A DNA stretch of 20,000 bases from Stramonita haemastoma (lineage: Eukaryota > Mollusca > Gastropoda > Neogastropoda > Muricidae), in the NCBI GenBank assembly GCA_030674155.1, contig CM060335.1:42673108-42693107 (forward strand). The letters are read 5' to 3'. This document shows, one piece after another, positions 1-9,403 of this stretch. A program made the position numbers and the translations under genes. The notes under the pieces were generated by a model that did no database searches, was not told where the DNA came from, and saw only the letters and a list, made by a program, of their open reading frames with translations. Each line of letters starts with the position of its first letter. Position 1 is the first letter of the stretch.

Positions 1-760
1 AAGCAAAGAAATCAAAGATGGTGCTTCATGATCAGTTGCAACCGATGCCATCTCTACCCCAACACCTCCGGAATAAACCATTACTTGTAAATTGAAGCGT
101 TAGATGTGTGTATCAAGAACTAGAAGATAAAGCGTGCTATTTGTTGAGACTCGATGGATTTTTACATGTTTTCAATTTTTTTGTTCAAACATTACGCATA
201 TATGATGTTCGTGTGTTTTAGATATGTTTTTTTTTTTCTAGCATAAGAACTAAAGGGAAGTAAGAGTAAAGAACAGATTAGATACCTGGTTTTTGCCGGT
301 GTTTGAATTTGGCTTTTTTTCATGCAATCGAAAGCAAAGAAAATTACTCTGGTACCGGTTTATTTGTATTTATTGCATTTCCCCAAGTATTCTTTTGAGC
401 TCACAAAGTAAGTTTGCTTTCCATGATTATTTCATTTTTTCTAAAAACTGTTTGTTTTCATTATGTTTTAAAACCTTTAAAACAAAAGCGAAGGCAAACT
501 AAACGATTTTTATGTATCTATGTTCAACCCCCCTTGCAACTTAAGTATTTTCTATTACATTGAAAAACATATAGAACACATTTTACAAAAAAGTTACAAA
601 CGCAAAGAATTGTATGCAATAGTTAAGACGTATGTTTTTATGTGAGAAAAAACATGAAATACAAGGGCTAACAACTCCTTAAGACTGAAATTGATTTGTA
701 AAAATTTAGACTGTTGGGAAATCTATGATGGTTTTCAATGGTATACATTTTGAAGGTTTC
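1..760. other. AT-rich stretch, no gene seen
   Basis: This stretch has short T- and A-runs and no open frame with amino-acid composition or motifs of a known protein. The longest open frame (293-502) is Phe/Lys/Ser-rich, as AT-rich noise gives. No splice-bounded exon, RNA gene or SINE box was recognised. It is probably intergenic or intronic. Confidence 0.5.
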
Positions 761-761
761 C

Positions 762-925
762 TTCCGTGTGGAAAAACATTGGGATACTTGAGTATAGAGA
801 TGGACTTTTTTAAATCTAAAAGTTTGTTTTAAATAGAAAAAAAAAATTCCGTGTGAAGAAACATAGGGATATTAGACAGATACATTTTAAAATCTAAAAG
901 TTTGCTTCAAATAGAAAAGAAATCT
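762..925. repeat. Two-copy 85-bp tandem duplication
   Basis: TTCCGTGTG occurs at 762 and again at 847. Both copies continue with a GGGATA block, then a shared block around TCTAAAAGTTTG, then an AAATAGAAAA run. The offset is 85 bp and the copies differ by scattered substitutions, so the duplication is old. The period is close to the ~83-bp array at 5.3-5.7 kb, but homology between the two was not established. Confidence 0.7.
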
Positions 926-1132
926 ATAATTATAAGCAAGAGGGGTCGCATAGCTTTAAGTAGGATGGTGTGTAGTGGTCACGAGCACGTGTCTTTTGAA
1001 GGCCTCGAAGGAATCGGGTGTAGAATGAAAATTTAAGCGGTGTTTAAGAGAGTAAGGGGGTTTTATAGTACTGCACAGTGTGCAAGGTGGTACAGAATGT
1101 TTGAGAGGGAAAAGTGGAAGGAGAGGAAAGAA

Positions 1133-1153
1133 GGGGGGGGGGGGGGGGGGGGG
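1133..1153 (+). repeat. Poly-G tract, 21 bp
   Basis: This is an uninterrupted run of 21 G, one of several G tracts within the G-rich array. Confidence 0.95.
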
Positions 1154-1402
1154 TAGGGGTTAGATATTATATTATAAAGGTGTTATAGGATACACGTTTA
1201 ATAGGAAGCGGTGTTTAGGAAAGATAATTTGTGGGGAGGGGGTATAGGTATTGTAAGGTGTGCAGGTGTTTGTATGATTGATAAGCTGTGTTTGTGGTGT
1301 AGTAGAATAATATTTTTTTTGGTATTGTATGATTATGCAGATCTTGTAGTACACGTGTTTTATAGAAAGCAGCGCTTAAGGGAAAGAATACTGAGGTAAG
1401 AA

Positions 1403-1418
1403 GGGGGGGGGGGGGGGG
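1403..1418 (+). repeat. Poly-G tract, 16 bp
   Basis: This is an uninterrupted run of 16 G. A further 11-bp G run lies at 1477-1487 in the same array. Confidence 0.95.
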
Positions 1419-1754
1419 TTTACAGGTATCAAAGTGAAGATTTATGGGAAAAGGGGTGTGTTGGAGAGGAGAGGGAGGGGGGGGGGGTTGAAGGCACCAG
1501 GTGTTGTAAGGTAGATGTGTTTAACAAAAGGTAGTCTTTAGAAGGGAATAGCTTGGGGTGGGTGGGGGAGTTACAAGTTTTTAAGATCAGTGTTTATCAG
1601 GAACAGGTGCTTGTATTTTTAGGGGATGGTTACAGGTGTTGTTAGGGTAGGTATTCAAGTCGTGTTAGATAGCATTGTGGTGGTATTTGAGGTGAGGTGT
1701 CTCACAGATATTCTGCGGTAGGTGTATGAAGTTTCAGAGTAGAGGGGATAGTAT

Positions 1755-1756
<2 letters not shown>

Positions 1757-1795
<39 letters not shown>

Positions 1796-1858
1796 CGGGG
1801 GGGGGGGGGGGGGGGGGGGGGGGGGCGGGGGGGGGCGGGGGGGGGGGGGGGGGGGGGG
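1757..1858 (+). repeat. 102-bp poly-G tract with three C interruptions
   Basis: G runs of 39, 29, 9 and 22 bp are separated by single C residues at 1796, 1826 and 1836. The open frame across it reads as poly-glycine and should not be taken as a protein. Long homopolymers are difficult to sequence, so the real length may differ. Confidence 0.9.
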
Positions 1859-2170
1859 CTAAGGTGTTAGGGTTGACAGATATTGTAGGGCAGTTGTATA
1901 ACAGGGAGGGGTGTGAAGGTGGAGGGGGTGGAATCCCATGCTCAATGTAAGTATAAAAAGAAGAGGGGGGAGGGGCTCGCGACTAAAGGAAATTTAACTT
2001 GCATAGTTTCATTTGACAAAAAGTTGGGATGCAGTCCGTTTTTTTTTTAAAAACGGGTCCCCCCCAAAGTTACTGGCTTAAACTCTTGCTCTTAACATGG
2101 TGCGAAATTTTGAGTTGGTGTCCTAACAGTCCCAGATCTAGATATAATCTTTAAAGTAGTAATTCATAAC

Positions 2171-2381
2171 CCAGAAATCTACCAGCGTGTCTGTATGCCG
2201 TTGTGTCCACACGCTTTCAATATGCATGCATACATACATAAAACACACAAGCATTAAACCGAATACTAAATCTTAACCCTAACCTTGACCTTCGTTCTAA
2301 ACCAACCTTTAACCTTGCATGAAAATGCAAAAGCAAGTGGACACAACCGTATATGAACACAATTATTGGTAGGTTTTACGG
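2171..2381. mobile_element. MITE-like element with long imperfect terminal inverted repeats
   Basis: The left end (2171-2210) and the reverse complement of the right end (2337-2381) align. Innermost, GTATGCCGTTGTGTCCAC matches ATATACGGTTGTGTCCAC. Further out, a GTGTCTGTAT-like block and an AAATCTACCA / AAACCTACCA block also pair, with a few bases of gap. The element is about 211 bp and has no coding capacity. Its interior holds degenerate AACCCTAACCTTGACC-like pyrimidine runs. These are features of a small non-autonomous DNA transposon. No clear target-site duplication was found and no superfamily can be named. Confidence 0.5.
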
Positions 2382-2399
2382 AAACAAAATAAAACGAAA

Positions 2400-3095
2400 A
2401 TTAAAAGAAATAATAAAAAAAATATGCGGTCATTATATCATGGGTAGAGGGTATTTCATGCGCAGTCAGTATGTCGTGGGTAGATGATAGGAGGGTAGGC
2501 AGGTGAGTTTTAATTAATGTTGGGGTAGGACACGTAAATATATTTTTTTTATTATAAAGGGCAGGGAAGTCTGGGAATGGATCTCTTGTAATAGGAGAGA
2601 AAGGGAATGGATAAAGGTGTAGCTTACAGCATATATATAGGGAAACGAGACCGTGGAATATATTTTCTTGTAAATTAAATGAGTGGAGAACATTACAGGA
2701 AAAGGACGTTGGGTTGGATCTGTGGGGGATGGTTACAGGGATGTGGAATGGCCAGCGGGACTGTCGAGAGAACATTTTGTTTTGCTTTTGAGATAGAAGT
2801 AGGACGAAATTATTCAGAAAAAAATAGGATTACAGGTTAAAAGAGGCAGGTTATGATGTATGTACAGGTCAGTAGGAAAGAGGGGTGAAAAGGAAAGGCA
2901 ACAACCTTTTGGGTATAAAGGAAATCGGGGGAAAACGAAAAAAAGAAGTATGTTTTCCCAAATTCAGGAAAAAGGGGGAGGGTTATGCACTGGGTTTTTT
3001 ATACAGTTCTTGATTAAACCGCCGACGCTGGGGGGCAATAGCAAAGTAAGAGGTGGTTATGACCAGTGACTTTCTCACTCATTGAATTCTGCTTT
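2400..3095. other. Unassigned, locally G/A-rich sequence
   Basis: No convincing exon was found. A minor local duplication (ATCATGGGTAGAGGGTA at about 2438 against GTCGTGGGTAGATGATA at about 2473) is visible. The two longest open frames, 2401-2775 on the minus strand and 2860-3069 on the plus strand, have low-complexity, unrecognised translations. Confidence 0.4.
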
Positions 3096-3099
3096 GCAT

Positions 3100-3333
3100 C
3101 TTAGTCTTTAGTAATCGACTATGGCTCTCTGACTAGGAGGCTTGACTTGCACAGTCCTTGTGTGCTGCAGCCGTGGGGGCTGTTTGGCCTTTGAGGAACA
3201 TTTCCAACACTGACTGTCCGTTATGCTTTCTTGGCAATGAAGGAAAGAGGTCGACCGTGTGTGATATTGCAGTAGAAGTCCGAATATTCAGTGCTCCTAA
3301 TCTTTTCCTATTTTGCTTTGTGTTTTTATGTAG
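3100..3333. other. Higher-complexity island of unknown nature
   Basis: This block has more balanced base composition than its surroundings. On the plus strand, a frame from a stop at about 3144 is open to about 3335 and would read ...GAVWPLRNISNTDCPLCFLG.... On the minus strand one frame is also largely open. A pyrimidine-rich tract ending TTTTTATGTAG at 3333 resembles a splice acceptor. I do not recognise either translation. It could be an old exon, a transposon fragment, or an untranslated exon. Confidence 0.3.
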
Positions 3334-3758
3334 GTGAACGTGGTAGGAGCGAATTGCGCCATAGGCACTGGTCTATCATTGGTATGCCGTCATAGATTTT
3401 ACAACAGTCAGTATTGTGTGCTGTTTTTAGACCTGCACAAACGTTATTTTTCTTTTTTGGGGTTAAAATTTCGGTATGTATACATATGTGCATTTTTGCA
3501 TCATGCTGGTTTTAATGACATACAGTATATATACACGTGTTTGCACTTGTATCATGATGATTTCAATGACAAATGCGGTATGTACACATGTATATGCGCC
3601 ATCCCGAAAGTACAGCTGGAAAAAGGAATGGGAAATATTTGCCAGAATGGTTTTTTGAGAGAAGAGGGCTAGGAAGTCTGCTTGAGAAAGAGGGAATGAA
3701 AGAACAGGGATGACAGCTTTGTTTTTCTTTTCCTTTTTTTTTTTTACACCAGAGAAAC
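3334..3758. other. Unassigned sequence sharing a block with 5.0 kb
   Basis: A block around 3368-3420 (GGTCTATCATTGGTATGCC, then AGATTTTACAACAG) resembles 5025-5080 (GATCTATCACTGGTAGAGC, then AGATTTTACAGCAA). This indicates an old duplicated or interspersed sequence rather than coding DNA. The open frames beginning at 3334 and 3476 cross this repeat and look incidental. Confidence 0.4.
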
Positions 3759-3759
3759 A

Positions 3760-3779
3760 CCCCCCCCCCCCCCCCCCCC
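3760..3779 (+). repeat. Poly-C tract, 20 bp
   Basis: This is an uninterrupted run of 20 C. It is the only long C-run on the plus strand in the first 13 kb, where the other homopurine tracts are G on the plus strand. Confidence 0.95.
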
Positions 3780-4026
3780 AAAGTACTGCAGTCTTAAAAT
3801 CCTATTTATTTTCAATAGGGCTGGAATATTGTAAATAGAAAAAATAGCCCATATGTTGGTTGTGGTGGAAAGTGTGTTCTTTTACCCTTCAAATGATTTC
3901 ATTTTGGTCAAATTTAGAAATGCTTTAGTCCAAAAACTTTTTCAGGATTAAGACTTTGTGACTAAAGTACAGAAAAAACGCTTTACATGGTTTATTTCCT
4001 TCTCCATTGTTGTTGTGTTAGGTCTG

Positions 4027-4275
4027 GTCAAAATGGGTTTGAGAAATATTCCTAATTCATGTTGCCAGGATGATGAATTTGTTTGGGGAAAAAGGGAAAT
4101 GTTTTTACATAATTATTTCGTTTTTGGTGGCTTTAAGGTTGCAATTGTTCGTTTGAATCCGTGTTTTTTATGGGTTGAATCCGATCAAAATTTGTTTAGG
4201 AAAGAGTTTTGAAGTTGTTGCTGCTTGTAGAATGATCACTTTGTTTTGGGAAATTCGAGGGAGATGTTTTTAGGA
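4027..4275. repeat. Decayed tandem duplication, ~160-bp offset
   Basis: Two segments align at an offset of about 160 bp. GTCAAAATGGGTTTGAGAAA (4027) matches ATCAAAATTTGTTTAGGAAA (4186). TTTGTTTGGGGAAAAAGGG (about 4078) matches TTTGTTTTGGGAAATTCGAG (about 4241), and both then read GATGTTTTTA or AATGTTTTTA. Gaps and substitutions make the borders approximate. Confidence 0.5.
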
Positions 4276-5285
4276 GAAAAGTTTTTAAAGGACGAAAAAT
4301 TGAGACAAAAGGGGAAAAGAGGAAATAAAAGGGTTTATCTTTACCTGATAAGAGAGGAAGACGTGAAGCACTCGGAAAAAATAAAATAAAAAGCGTTGCA
4401 TACAGCGCCTATACCACCACCAAAAACAAAGATGGTACTCCTAAAGCAACTCTCCCCCAACCCAAAGAAAAAAACCGTGGTGAAGAAAAACCATGGTGCT
4501 TCACGATTCCCCTCCCCCTCCCCGATAAAAATGTCCCCCCAAACCAATAAAATTTGTGCTTCATGATCTGCATATATTTGAGGCCCATAAAATGCAAAAC
4601 GAAGGGTTGAAGAACTGCATTTTTGTGAATACGGCTTATAAATATTAATTTGAAATGGTTCTTGTTAGCGGTGAAATCTTTAAGGCAGGACATTTTTGAG
4701 AACTTTCGTTTTTTTTTCGCCAAGTTTCTTTCAAAACAAAGTATAACTGCAACAATGATGATGATATGCAGTTTTACAAAAGTTCATTATGTTTCTATTG
4801 CGATTTATGATTTCTGTTTTGCGTGTAAGAGAGGAGAAATAAATTGCATAAAGAAAAAGTATTGAAAGGACATGTGCTATGAAATGCGTGCTATAATTAT
4901 TTTTAATGTAATACTAAATATTTCTGGCAGAAAACATTCATATTGATACATCTGATATGTTCACGTTCTTCAGATAAAAATACGTTTATTAAAAAGTAAA
5001 CCGTGTGTGTGCTGGCAAATCTATGCCTGATCTATCACTGGTAGAGCGGGGCAGATTTTACAGCAACACACCAGCATTGTAATTAGGATCAACCATTTCT
5101 ATTCAGAAGTAAACATTTCCGTCTGTGAAAGTTTGGGAAGAAACCCCCCCAAAATAGTGTGAATGTTGAATAAGTGCTTTGGAATCTGAGAACTGTACGT
5201 AATTGTGCACGAGAAGTGCTGAATATGATTTCAATGAAAAAGACTAGAAATATTTCGATTTGAAATTTAGTTAAGATACCTCCCG
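4276..5285. other. Unassigned, no gene recognised
   Basis: The stretch is mixed AT-rich sequence. Between about 4428 and 4570 a short pattern, GTGCTTCAYGAT preceded by A-rich sequence and followed by C-runs, recurs at roughly 60-65 bp spacing. Similar TGCTTCATGA strings also occur at 22 and 7001. The open frames here carry no recognisable domains. Confidence 0.4.
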
Positions 5286-5288
5286 AAT

Positions 5289-5735
5289 GTTGGCTGTGAT
5301 AGAAAAAAAATGTGTACTGTAAGCTGTGGGCTATTGAAGGATTTTGAAAAATGACACTGAAATAACTTCTGGTAATGGCTGTAGTGGCGTTTGTACTATA
5401 CACATCGCTGTTTAGGATTTTTTGAATAATATAATTCTAAAATAATTCTAAATGTTTGCTGTAAGGAAAATGTGTACCAGATAAATCGAGTACTATTGAA
5501 GGATTTTTTTAATTATATGATCCTGAAATAACTTCTGATAGTTTATGTGATAGCATTTGTACTATAATGTGCTGTTAAGTGATCTTTTAAAGTAATGTGA
5601 TCCTGAAATAACTCAATACTGGCTTTAGTGAAAATGTGGTCTAGGCTAAATAGTGTAGTATTAAAGGATTTTTGAAATATGATTTTGAAAAAAAAGCTGA
5701 TTGGTAAACAGTTTTGGAAATGATCTGTGGGGTTG
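5289..5735. repeat. Diverged tandem array, ~83-bp period
   Basis: A motif resembling TGGCTGTAGTGAAAATGTGT recurs near 5289, 5372, 5453, 5540, 5618 and 5702, spaced 78-87 bp apart. Between the anchors, a CTATTGAAGGATTTTTGAA-like block followed by TCCTGAAATAACTTCTG is also shared. The copies are strongly diverged, so the array is old. Confidence 0.65.
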
Positions 5736-5903
5736 GCAAGTTTATGCAACATTTAATGATTTATACGTCATAGCTAATTTAACAGAAAAAGAGTGCATTA
5801 TTTGTTCCTGGTAAATGTATGCCTTGGTCTTAATGCTCATACAAAATTTGACAGCAGCATACTTTGGGTTTTGTTCTTTTTAAAGTTTTTTTTAATGGTG
5901 TGA

Positions 5904-5920
5904 GTGTGTGTGTGTGTGTG
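5904..5920 (+). repeat. Short GT microsatellite
   Basis: About eight uninterrupted GT/TG dinucleotides. Confidence 0.9.
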
Positions 5921-5980
5921 CAAATCCAAAATCTGTTACTTTTTGTGAACGGGTTAAATGCGTGGGGGTGTTATTAATGG

Positions 5981-6075
5981 AAGCCCCTTGGATTTGTTCG
6001 CTTTACAAGATTCAACACTTTACAATTTTCATGTAGTATATGATTATTATAACAATTATTATTATTATCATTATT
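5981..6075 (+). mobile_element. SINE-type 3' tail (family C), ATT-ended, copy 1
   Basis: The order GGATTTGTTCGCTTTACAAG, then ACACTTTACAATTTTCAT, then a TTATTATTATTATT-rich end matches copies at 12652 and 15303. The tail resembles the GCGCTATATAAAT...(ATT)n ends widespread in marine-invertebrate SINEs and LINEs. No head or pol III boxes are identifiable here. Confidence 0.55.
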
Positions 6076-6079
6076 GGAG

Positions 6080-7076
6080 TTTTAATGTAATGATTCTAGC
6101 AGTGATTTTTTATTTGCGCATATTTCATCACAGTTTAAAAAATTTGCAAGGAACGTAAGCAAATACATTATAATGAATTAATGATAATAATAAACATATA
6201 GCAAGTTTCAATTATCCCCATGTCAACAGTCATCATTTTACGATAATACTGGTTTACAGAAAATGTAACGTGTGTAATGTCCAATAACATAATTATTCAA
6301 CATCATGATTTACAATTTTCTCGATTTTATATAGAAATGTGAGCCATTTTTCAATCCAGTGTGTCAGCTCCAATTGATATCGGTGTTAGTTTGAGAGAGA
6401 GTGAGTGTATATATAGTTTGTCTCTGTAAGAAAACCATCAAGAGTAATTTGTGACTAATTATTTTTAATTTGATAGCCGTGAACAAAAAATTGACCAAGA
6501 AGCAAAATATTTATCAGTTTTTTTTCGTAATAGCCAAACAAAGCTAATATTGAATGACCCTCTTTCACAAAGTTTTTGGCCTTGGTGTTTTTTTTTAGAT
6601 TATTGGTGAGGTTAACAGTCTCACAAATGGTAGTGGGTTGTATCTTTTTTCTCTTTTTTTTAATACGGTTTACGGCTTTTGTGTTTGACAAAATCCTGAT
6701 ATGAGTATCGGAAGGGAAAATTGAAAGCTGAAACCACGTTAGTTTTACTTTATTGATCTTTGCTCTTTTCTTATTACTACTCGTGTTTTCAAAACATCTT
6801 CCCATTACATTAATGTATTGATCTGTACTTCCTATTCTAAAAAGCCTTTGATATATTTTACTCAGATGCTCTGTCCTCGAACCAATGCTGGTTTTGTAGT
6901 TGGTAATTTTTTTTTTTCGAACAGGAGAGTATGATTAAAGATAATAATGATAAACAACTTTGCGCATGTACAGTTACGGTTTTTGGTTTGTTGTTATTTG
7001 TGCTTCATGAGGGGGGGGGGGGACAAATGAAAGATTGCAAAAACAAAAATATGTAAGCACATATATAGATAACTAG
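6080..7076. other. AT-rich unassigned sequence
   Basis: No exon, RNA gene or repeat family was recognised apart from short T-runs, a small GAGAGAGTGAG patch at about 6393 and a 12-bp G-run at 7011-7022. The 116-residue minus-strand open frame (6455-6805) is Lys/Asn/Ile-rich and resembles no known protein. Confidence 0.45.
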
Positions 7077-7116
7077 AGTGAAGAAATGCTTTAATCAATA
7101 CAATGGTTCCTTTTTT

Positions 7117-7290
7117 GTCGAACATATTTATTCTTTTTCTGTCGAACATGAAATTTGTTATTTTTCTGTCAAACATATAATGTTCTTTCTCTGTCAAACA
7201 TATAGTGTGTTCTTTATCTGTCAAACATATAGTGTGTTCTTTATCTGTCGAACATGTTTTTTCTCGGTCGAACATATAGTTATGTTCTTG
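7117..7290 (+). repeat. Minisatellite of ~22-28 bp units (TGTCGAACAT)
   Basis: Seven units begin with TGTCGAACAT, TGTCAAACAT or GGTCGAACAT at about 7119, 7140, 7167, 7193, 7220, 7247 and 7266. Most continue ATAGTGTGTTCTTTA. The unit is an amplified piece of the type-1 block: single, non-amplified versions occur at about 8735 (AGCACATAGTGTGTTCTTGG) and 11613 (TCGAACATAATAATGTGTTC). Confidence 0.8.
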
Positions 7291-7786
7291 GTAAATGCTT
7301 GAACTTGAATCTGCTTTTTTCCGTTTGATATGAATGAAAGGGTTATAGTCGGTCTCTAAGAACAAGGCTGTTTTACGGAATCTGGTTTTAGTTTTATCTC
7401 ATGGTTGATGTGGGTTTTCCCCGATATTGCCTGTGTGGTCAGCGGGGCTATAAACAGGATTAGAATAATGCAGATTAGGAGTATAGAAAATCTTTCAGGT
7501 TTTACTGTATGCTCTATCCCAAACACTATTTTTTTTAGGGTGAAAATGTAGTCACAGAATACTGTGATAACTTTTGTGCACCTTTGAAATTTTTTCTTAA
7601 ATTGTGTTTAGAATGACTGATTTTGGTTTTCTATGTAGCAGAGGGGAGGGCAGCTTAAAGAGAGTCAGCAAAACAAGAAATTATGAAAGAACATGTATTA
7701 TCGAGTGAATGTTATGATTAAATGCAACGGAGTTTGAGTCGAACACGTTGTTTTCCTGCCAAACGTTACTGCAATTATGTTTATTT

Positions 7787-8220
7787 TTGCTGGAAAAATG
7801 TTACAGATTTTGTTGTGGAATATCAGAATAATGTTAGGGTGTTTTCCTGGAATCATGTTTCAGATTTTATACTGGAATTATGTTGGATTTTGTGTTGCAC
7901 ATTTTGTTTTGGAATAGTGTTAACTATGTTTGTTTTGGAATATGTCTTTAAGGTTTACCATAGTAATTTTTCTGATTTTGTTCTGGGATAGGAATGTTAC
8001 AAAGCTTGTATTGGAATTTAGAGCTTTACCGAAATAATGTCACATAATTTAAACTGGAATAGTGAATAGATTTGTGTCCTGGAATAATGTTACAGATCTT
8101 ATACTGGAATCTGGATTGGGACTAAATATTGTGACAGATTTTTAAAATTGGAATATTATAACAGATTTGGTGCTGAAATTATGTTGTAGATTTTGTACAC
8201 ATATAATTCTGAAGACTGTA
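7787..8220 (+). repeat. Degenerate 25-bp minisatellite, segment 1
   Basis: Units approximate TTACAGATTTTGTACTGGA followed by ATAATG, repeated with many indels and substitutions. Clear units lie near 7799, 7858, 8089 and 8192. The segment belongs to the higher-order repeat. Confidence 0.7.
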
Positions 8221-8245
8221 TGTATACGCAAAAAATATTGCCAGT

Positions 8246-8440
8246 TTTACTGTATGCTCTGTTGTGAAATTTTTTAAGTAATTCTATTGTGTGTATTTAA
8301 ATTTTAGATAAAAAGTAGTCACGAAAACTGATTTGATCTGTGCACTTGTAATTGTAAATTTTTGGGTTGTATTGTTTCCATAATTCCACTTTATTATTTG
8401 GGAGATGGGAGGTCAGATGGTTTTGTTGTTGGTAAAGTGA
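8246..8440 (+). repeat. P-block pre-GT segment, duplicated at 10740
   Basis: The sequence from TTTACTGTATGCTCTG through GTAGTCACGAAAACT and GTGCACTT to TTTGGGAGATGGGAGG aligns almost collinearly with 10740-10910. It shows these two stretches are paralogous copies, each ending in a GT array. Confidence 0.8.
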
Positions 8441-8456
8441 TCACCACGTCGTCAGA

Positions 8457-8466
8457 TTGTGTGTGG

Positions 8467-8523
<57 letters not shown>

Positions 8524-8537
8524 GCGTGCGTGCGTGC

Positions 8538-8584
<47 letters not shown>

Positions 8585-8594
8585 GCGTGCGTGT
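8457..8594 (+). repeat. Compound GT/GC microsatellite
   Basis: Two long (GT)n blocks are separated by a GTTGCGTGCGTGCGTGCGTG block, and a similar GTTGCGTGCGTG ends the array. That suggests duplication of a half-array. Cys/Val and His/Thr open frames over it are artefacts of the repeat. Confidence 0.95.
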
Positions 8595-9104
8595 TAAGTG
8601 TAAGTGTGTGTGAGTGTAACTCTCTGTGTATGTGTGTGAGAGAGATAGAGTGTGGCAAAAGTATAAAAGTGCATGTGTGAATGAGGGAGTGAAGAAATGT
8701 TTTAAGGCAATGGTGTTTTTATTTCTGTAAAGCACATAGTGTGTTCTTGGCAAATGCTTAAACTTGAATAACTGCAGATATTGTGCGCAGAAAGTTAAAT
8801 TTTACTGTGTGCTTTTTCATAAAATTCCTGGAATAGTTCTATTTCTAATGTGTATGCTTTTTAATTGAAAATATAGTCTCGAGAAATATACTGTGATAAT
8901 TTGCTCTTTTGAAAATATTGAATGTTTTTAGTATTAGTTGGTAATTTATAATTTAGGGTTTTTTGTGTGAGAGAAGGTAGGACAGGTAAAAAACAGACTG
9001 TAAAATTGGAAATTATGAAAGTACAGGGATTATTGAGTGAATGTTGTAATGATTAAATGCAACAGTGCTTCTGAAGTCAAACACGTTGTCTTCCTGCCAA
9101 ATGT

Positions 9105-9262
9105 TTAAACTGGAATAATGTTGCAGACTTTTGTACTGGAATGATGTTGCAGTTTTTGTTGTGGAATGAGGTTCTACCAGAATGATGTTACAGATTTTTT
9201 TTTACTGGAATAATGTTGAAGATTTTGTATTGGAATATTGTAACACATTTAAAACTAGTTGT
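9105..9262 (+). repeat. Degenerate 25-bp minisatellite, segment 2
   Basis: Units such as AACTGGAATAATGTTGCAGA, TACTGGAATGATGTTGCAG and TTACTGGAATAATGTTGAAG recur at about 25-35 bp spacing. Confidence 0.65.
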
Positions 9263-9403
9263 ACTTCATATTTTTTGGTTTTCTGTGCATTTTTTTAATA
9301 TTTTATTTTAATTTTTGTTTTTCTTATCAATGTTATATGTGCATCTTACAATCTAGAGGGCTTTTATTGTATGATTTGTTGTAATCATTTGTCCATTGGC
9401 ATG
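9263..9403. other. T-rich filler
   Basis: This is T-rich sequence without recognised modules, lying between the second 25-bp array segment and a GT/GC microsatellite. Confidence 0.4.

Larger units (their letters stand above)
950..1975. repeat. G-rich, C-poor degenerate tandem array (~160-170 bp period)
   Basis: The plus strand is almost free of C over about 1 kb and carries several poly-G tracts. An anchor resembling AAGCGGTGTTTA recurs near 1035, 1206, 1367 and, more weakly, 1528, giving spacings of 171, 161 and about 161 bp. Two anchors are preceded by similar ACACGT...TTTAATAGGA / ACACGT...TTTATAGA sequence. The Gly-rich and Trp-poor open frames here are by-products of the base composition. 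The array is decayed and its exact borders are uncertain. Confidence 0.5.
7077..8660 (+). repeat. Higher-order repeat, round 1
   Basis: Modules occur in the following order. The type-1 block (GAAGAAATG...ACAATGG at 7080, ending TTCTTGGTAAATGCTTGAAC near 7283) is followed by the P motif TTTACTGTATGCTCT at 7501. Next come the E and type-2 block (AAATTATGAAAG at 7678, then GTCGAACACGTTGTTTTCCT near 7738), the degenerate 25-bp array (7790-8215), P again at 8246, GGGAGATGGGAGG at 8400, and a GT array at 8457. The same order returns in rounds 2 and 3. Borders are set by module recurrence, so they are approximate. Confidence 0.7.

Noticed and set aside
1726..1950. Poly-glycine open frame
   Set aside because: It is a translation of the poly-G tract and its flanks; no start context or homology.
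2270..2325. Telomere-like AACCCTAACC runs
   Set aside because: They are too few, degenerate and embedded in the MITE-like interior to be an interstitial telomere array.
4341..4723. Overlapping minus-strand open frames of 68 and 104 residues
   Set aside because: Composition is skewed by G/C and A-runs, the frames overlap each other and contain the ~63-bp GTGCTTCA pattern, and no domain is recognised.
6455..6805. 116-residue minus-strand open frame
   Set aside because: Lys/Asn/Ile-rich translation typical of AT-rich noise, with no motif, signal or neighbour support.
7117..7290. Spaced repeats that superficially resemble a CRISPR array
   Set aside because: Units are contiguous and variable in length, with no unique spacers, and the DNA is clearly eukaryotic.
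8362..8753. Cys/Val-rich and His/Thr-rich open frames across GT arrays (also at 9409, 10027, 10838, 11589-11982)
   Set aside because: They are translations of (GT)n / (AC)n repeats, open on both strands because the dinucleotide contains no stop.
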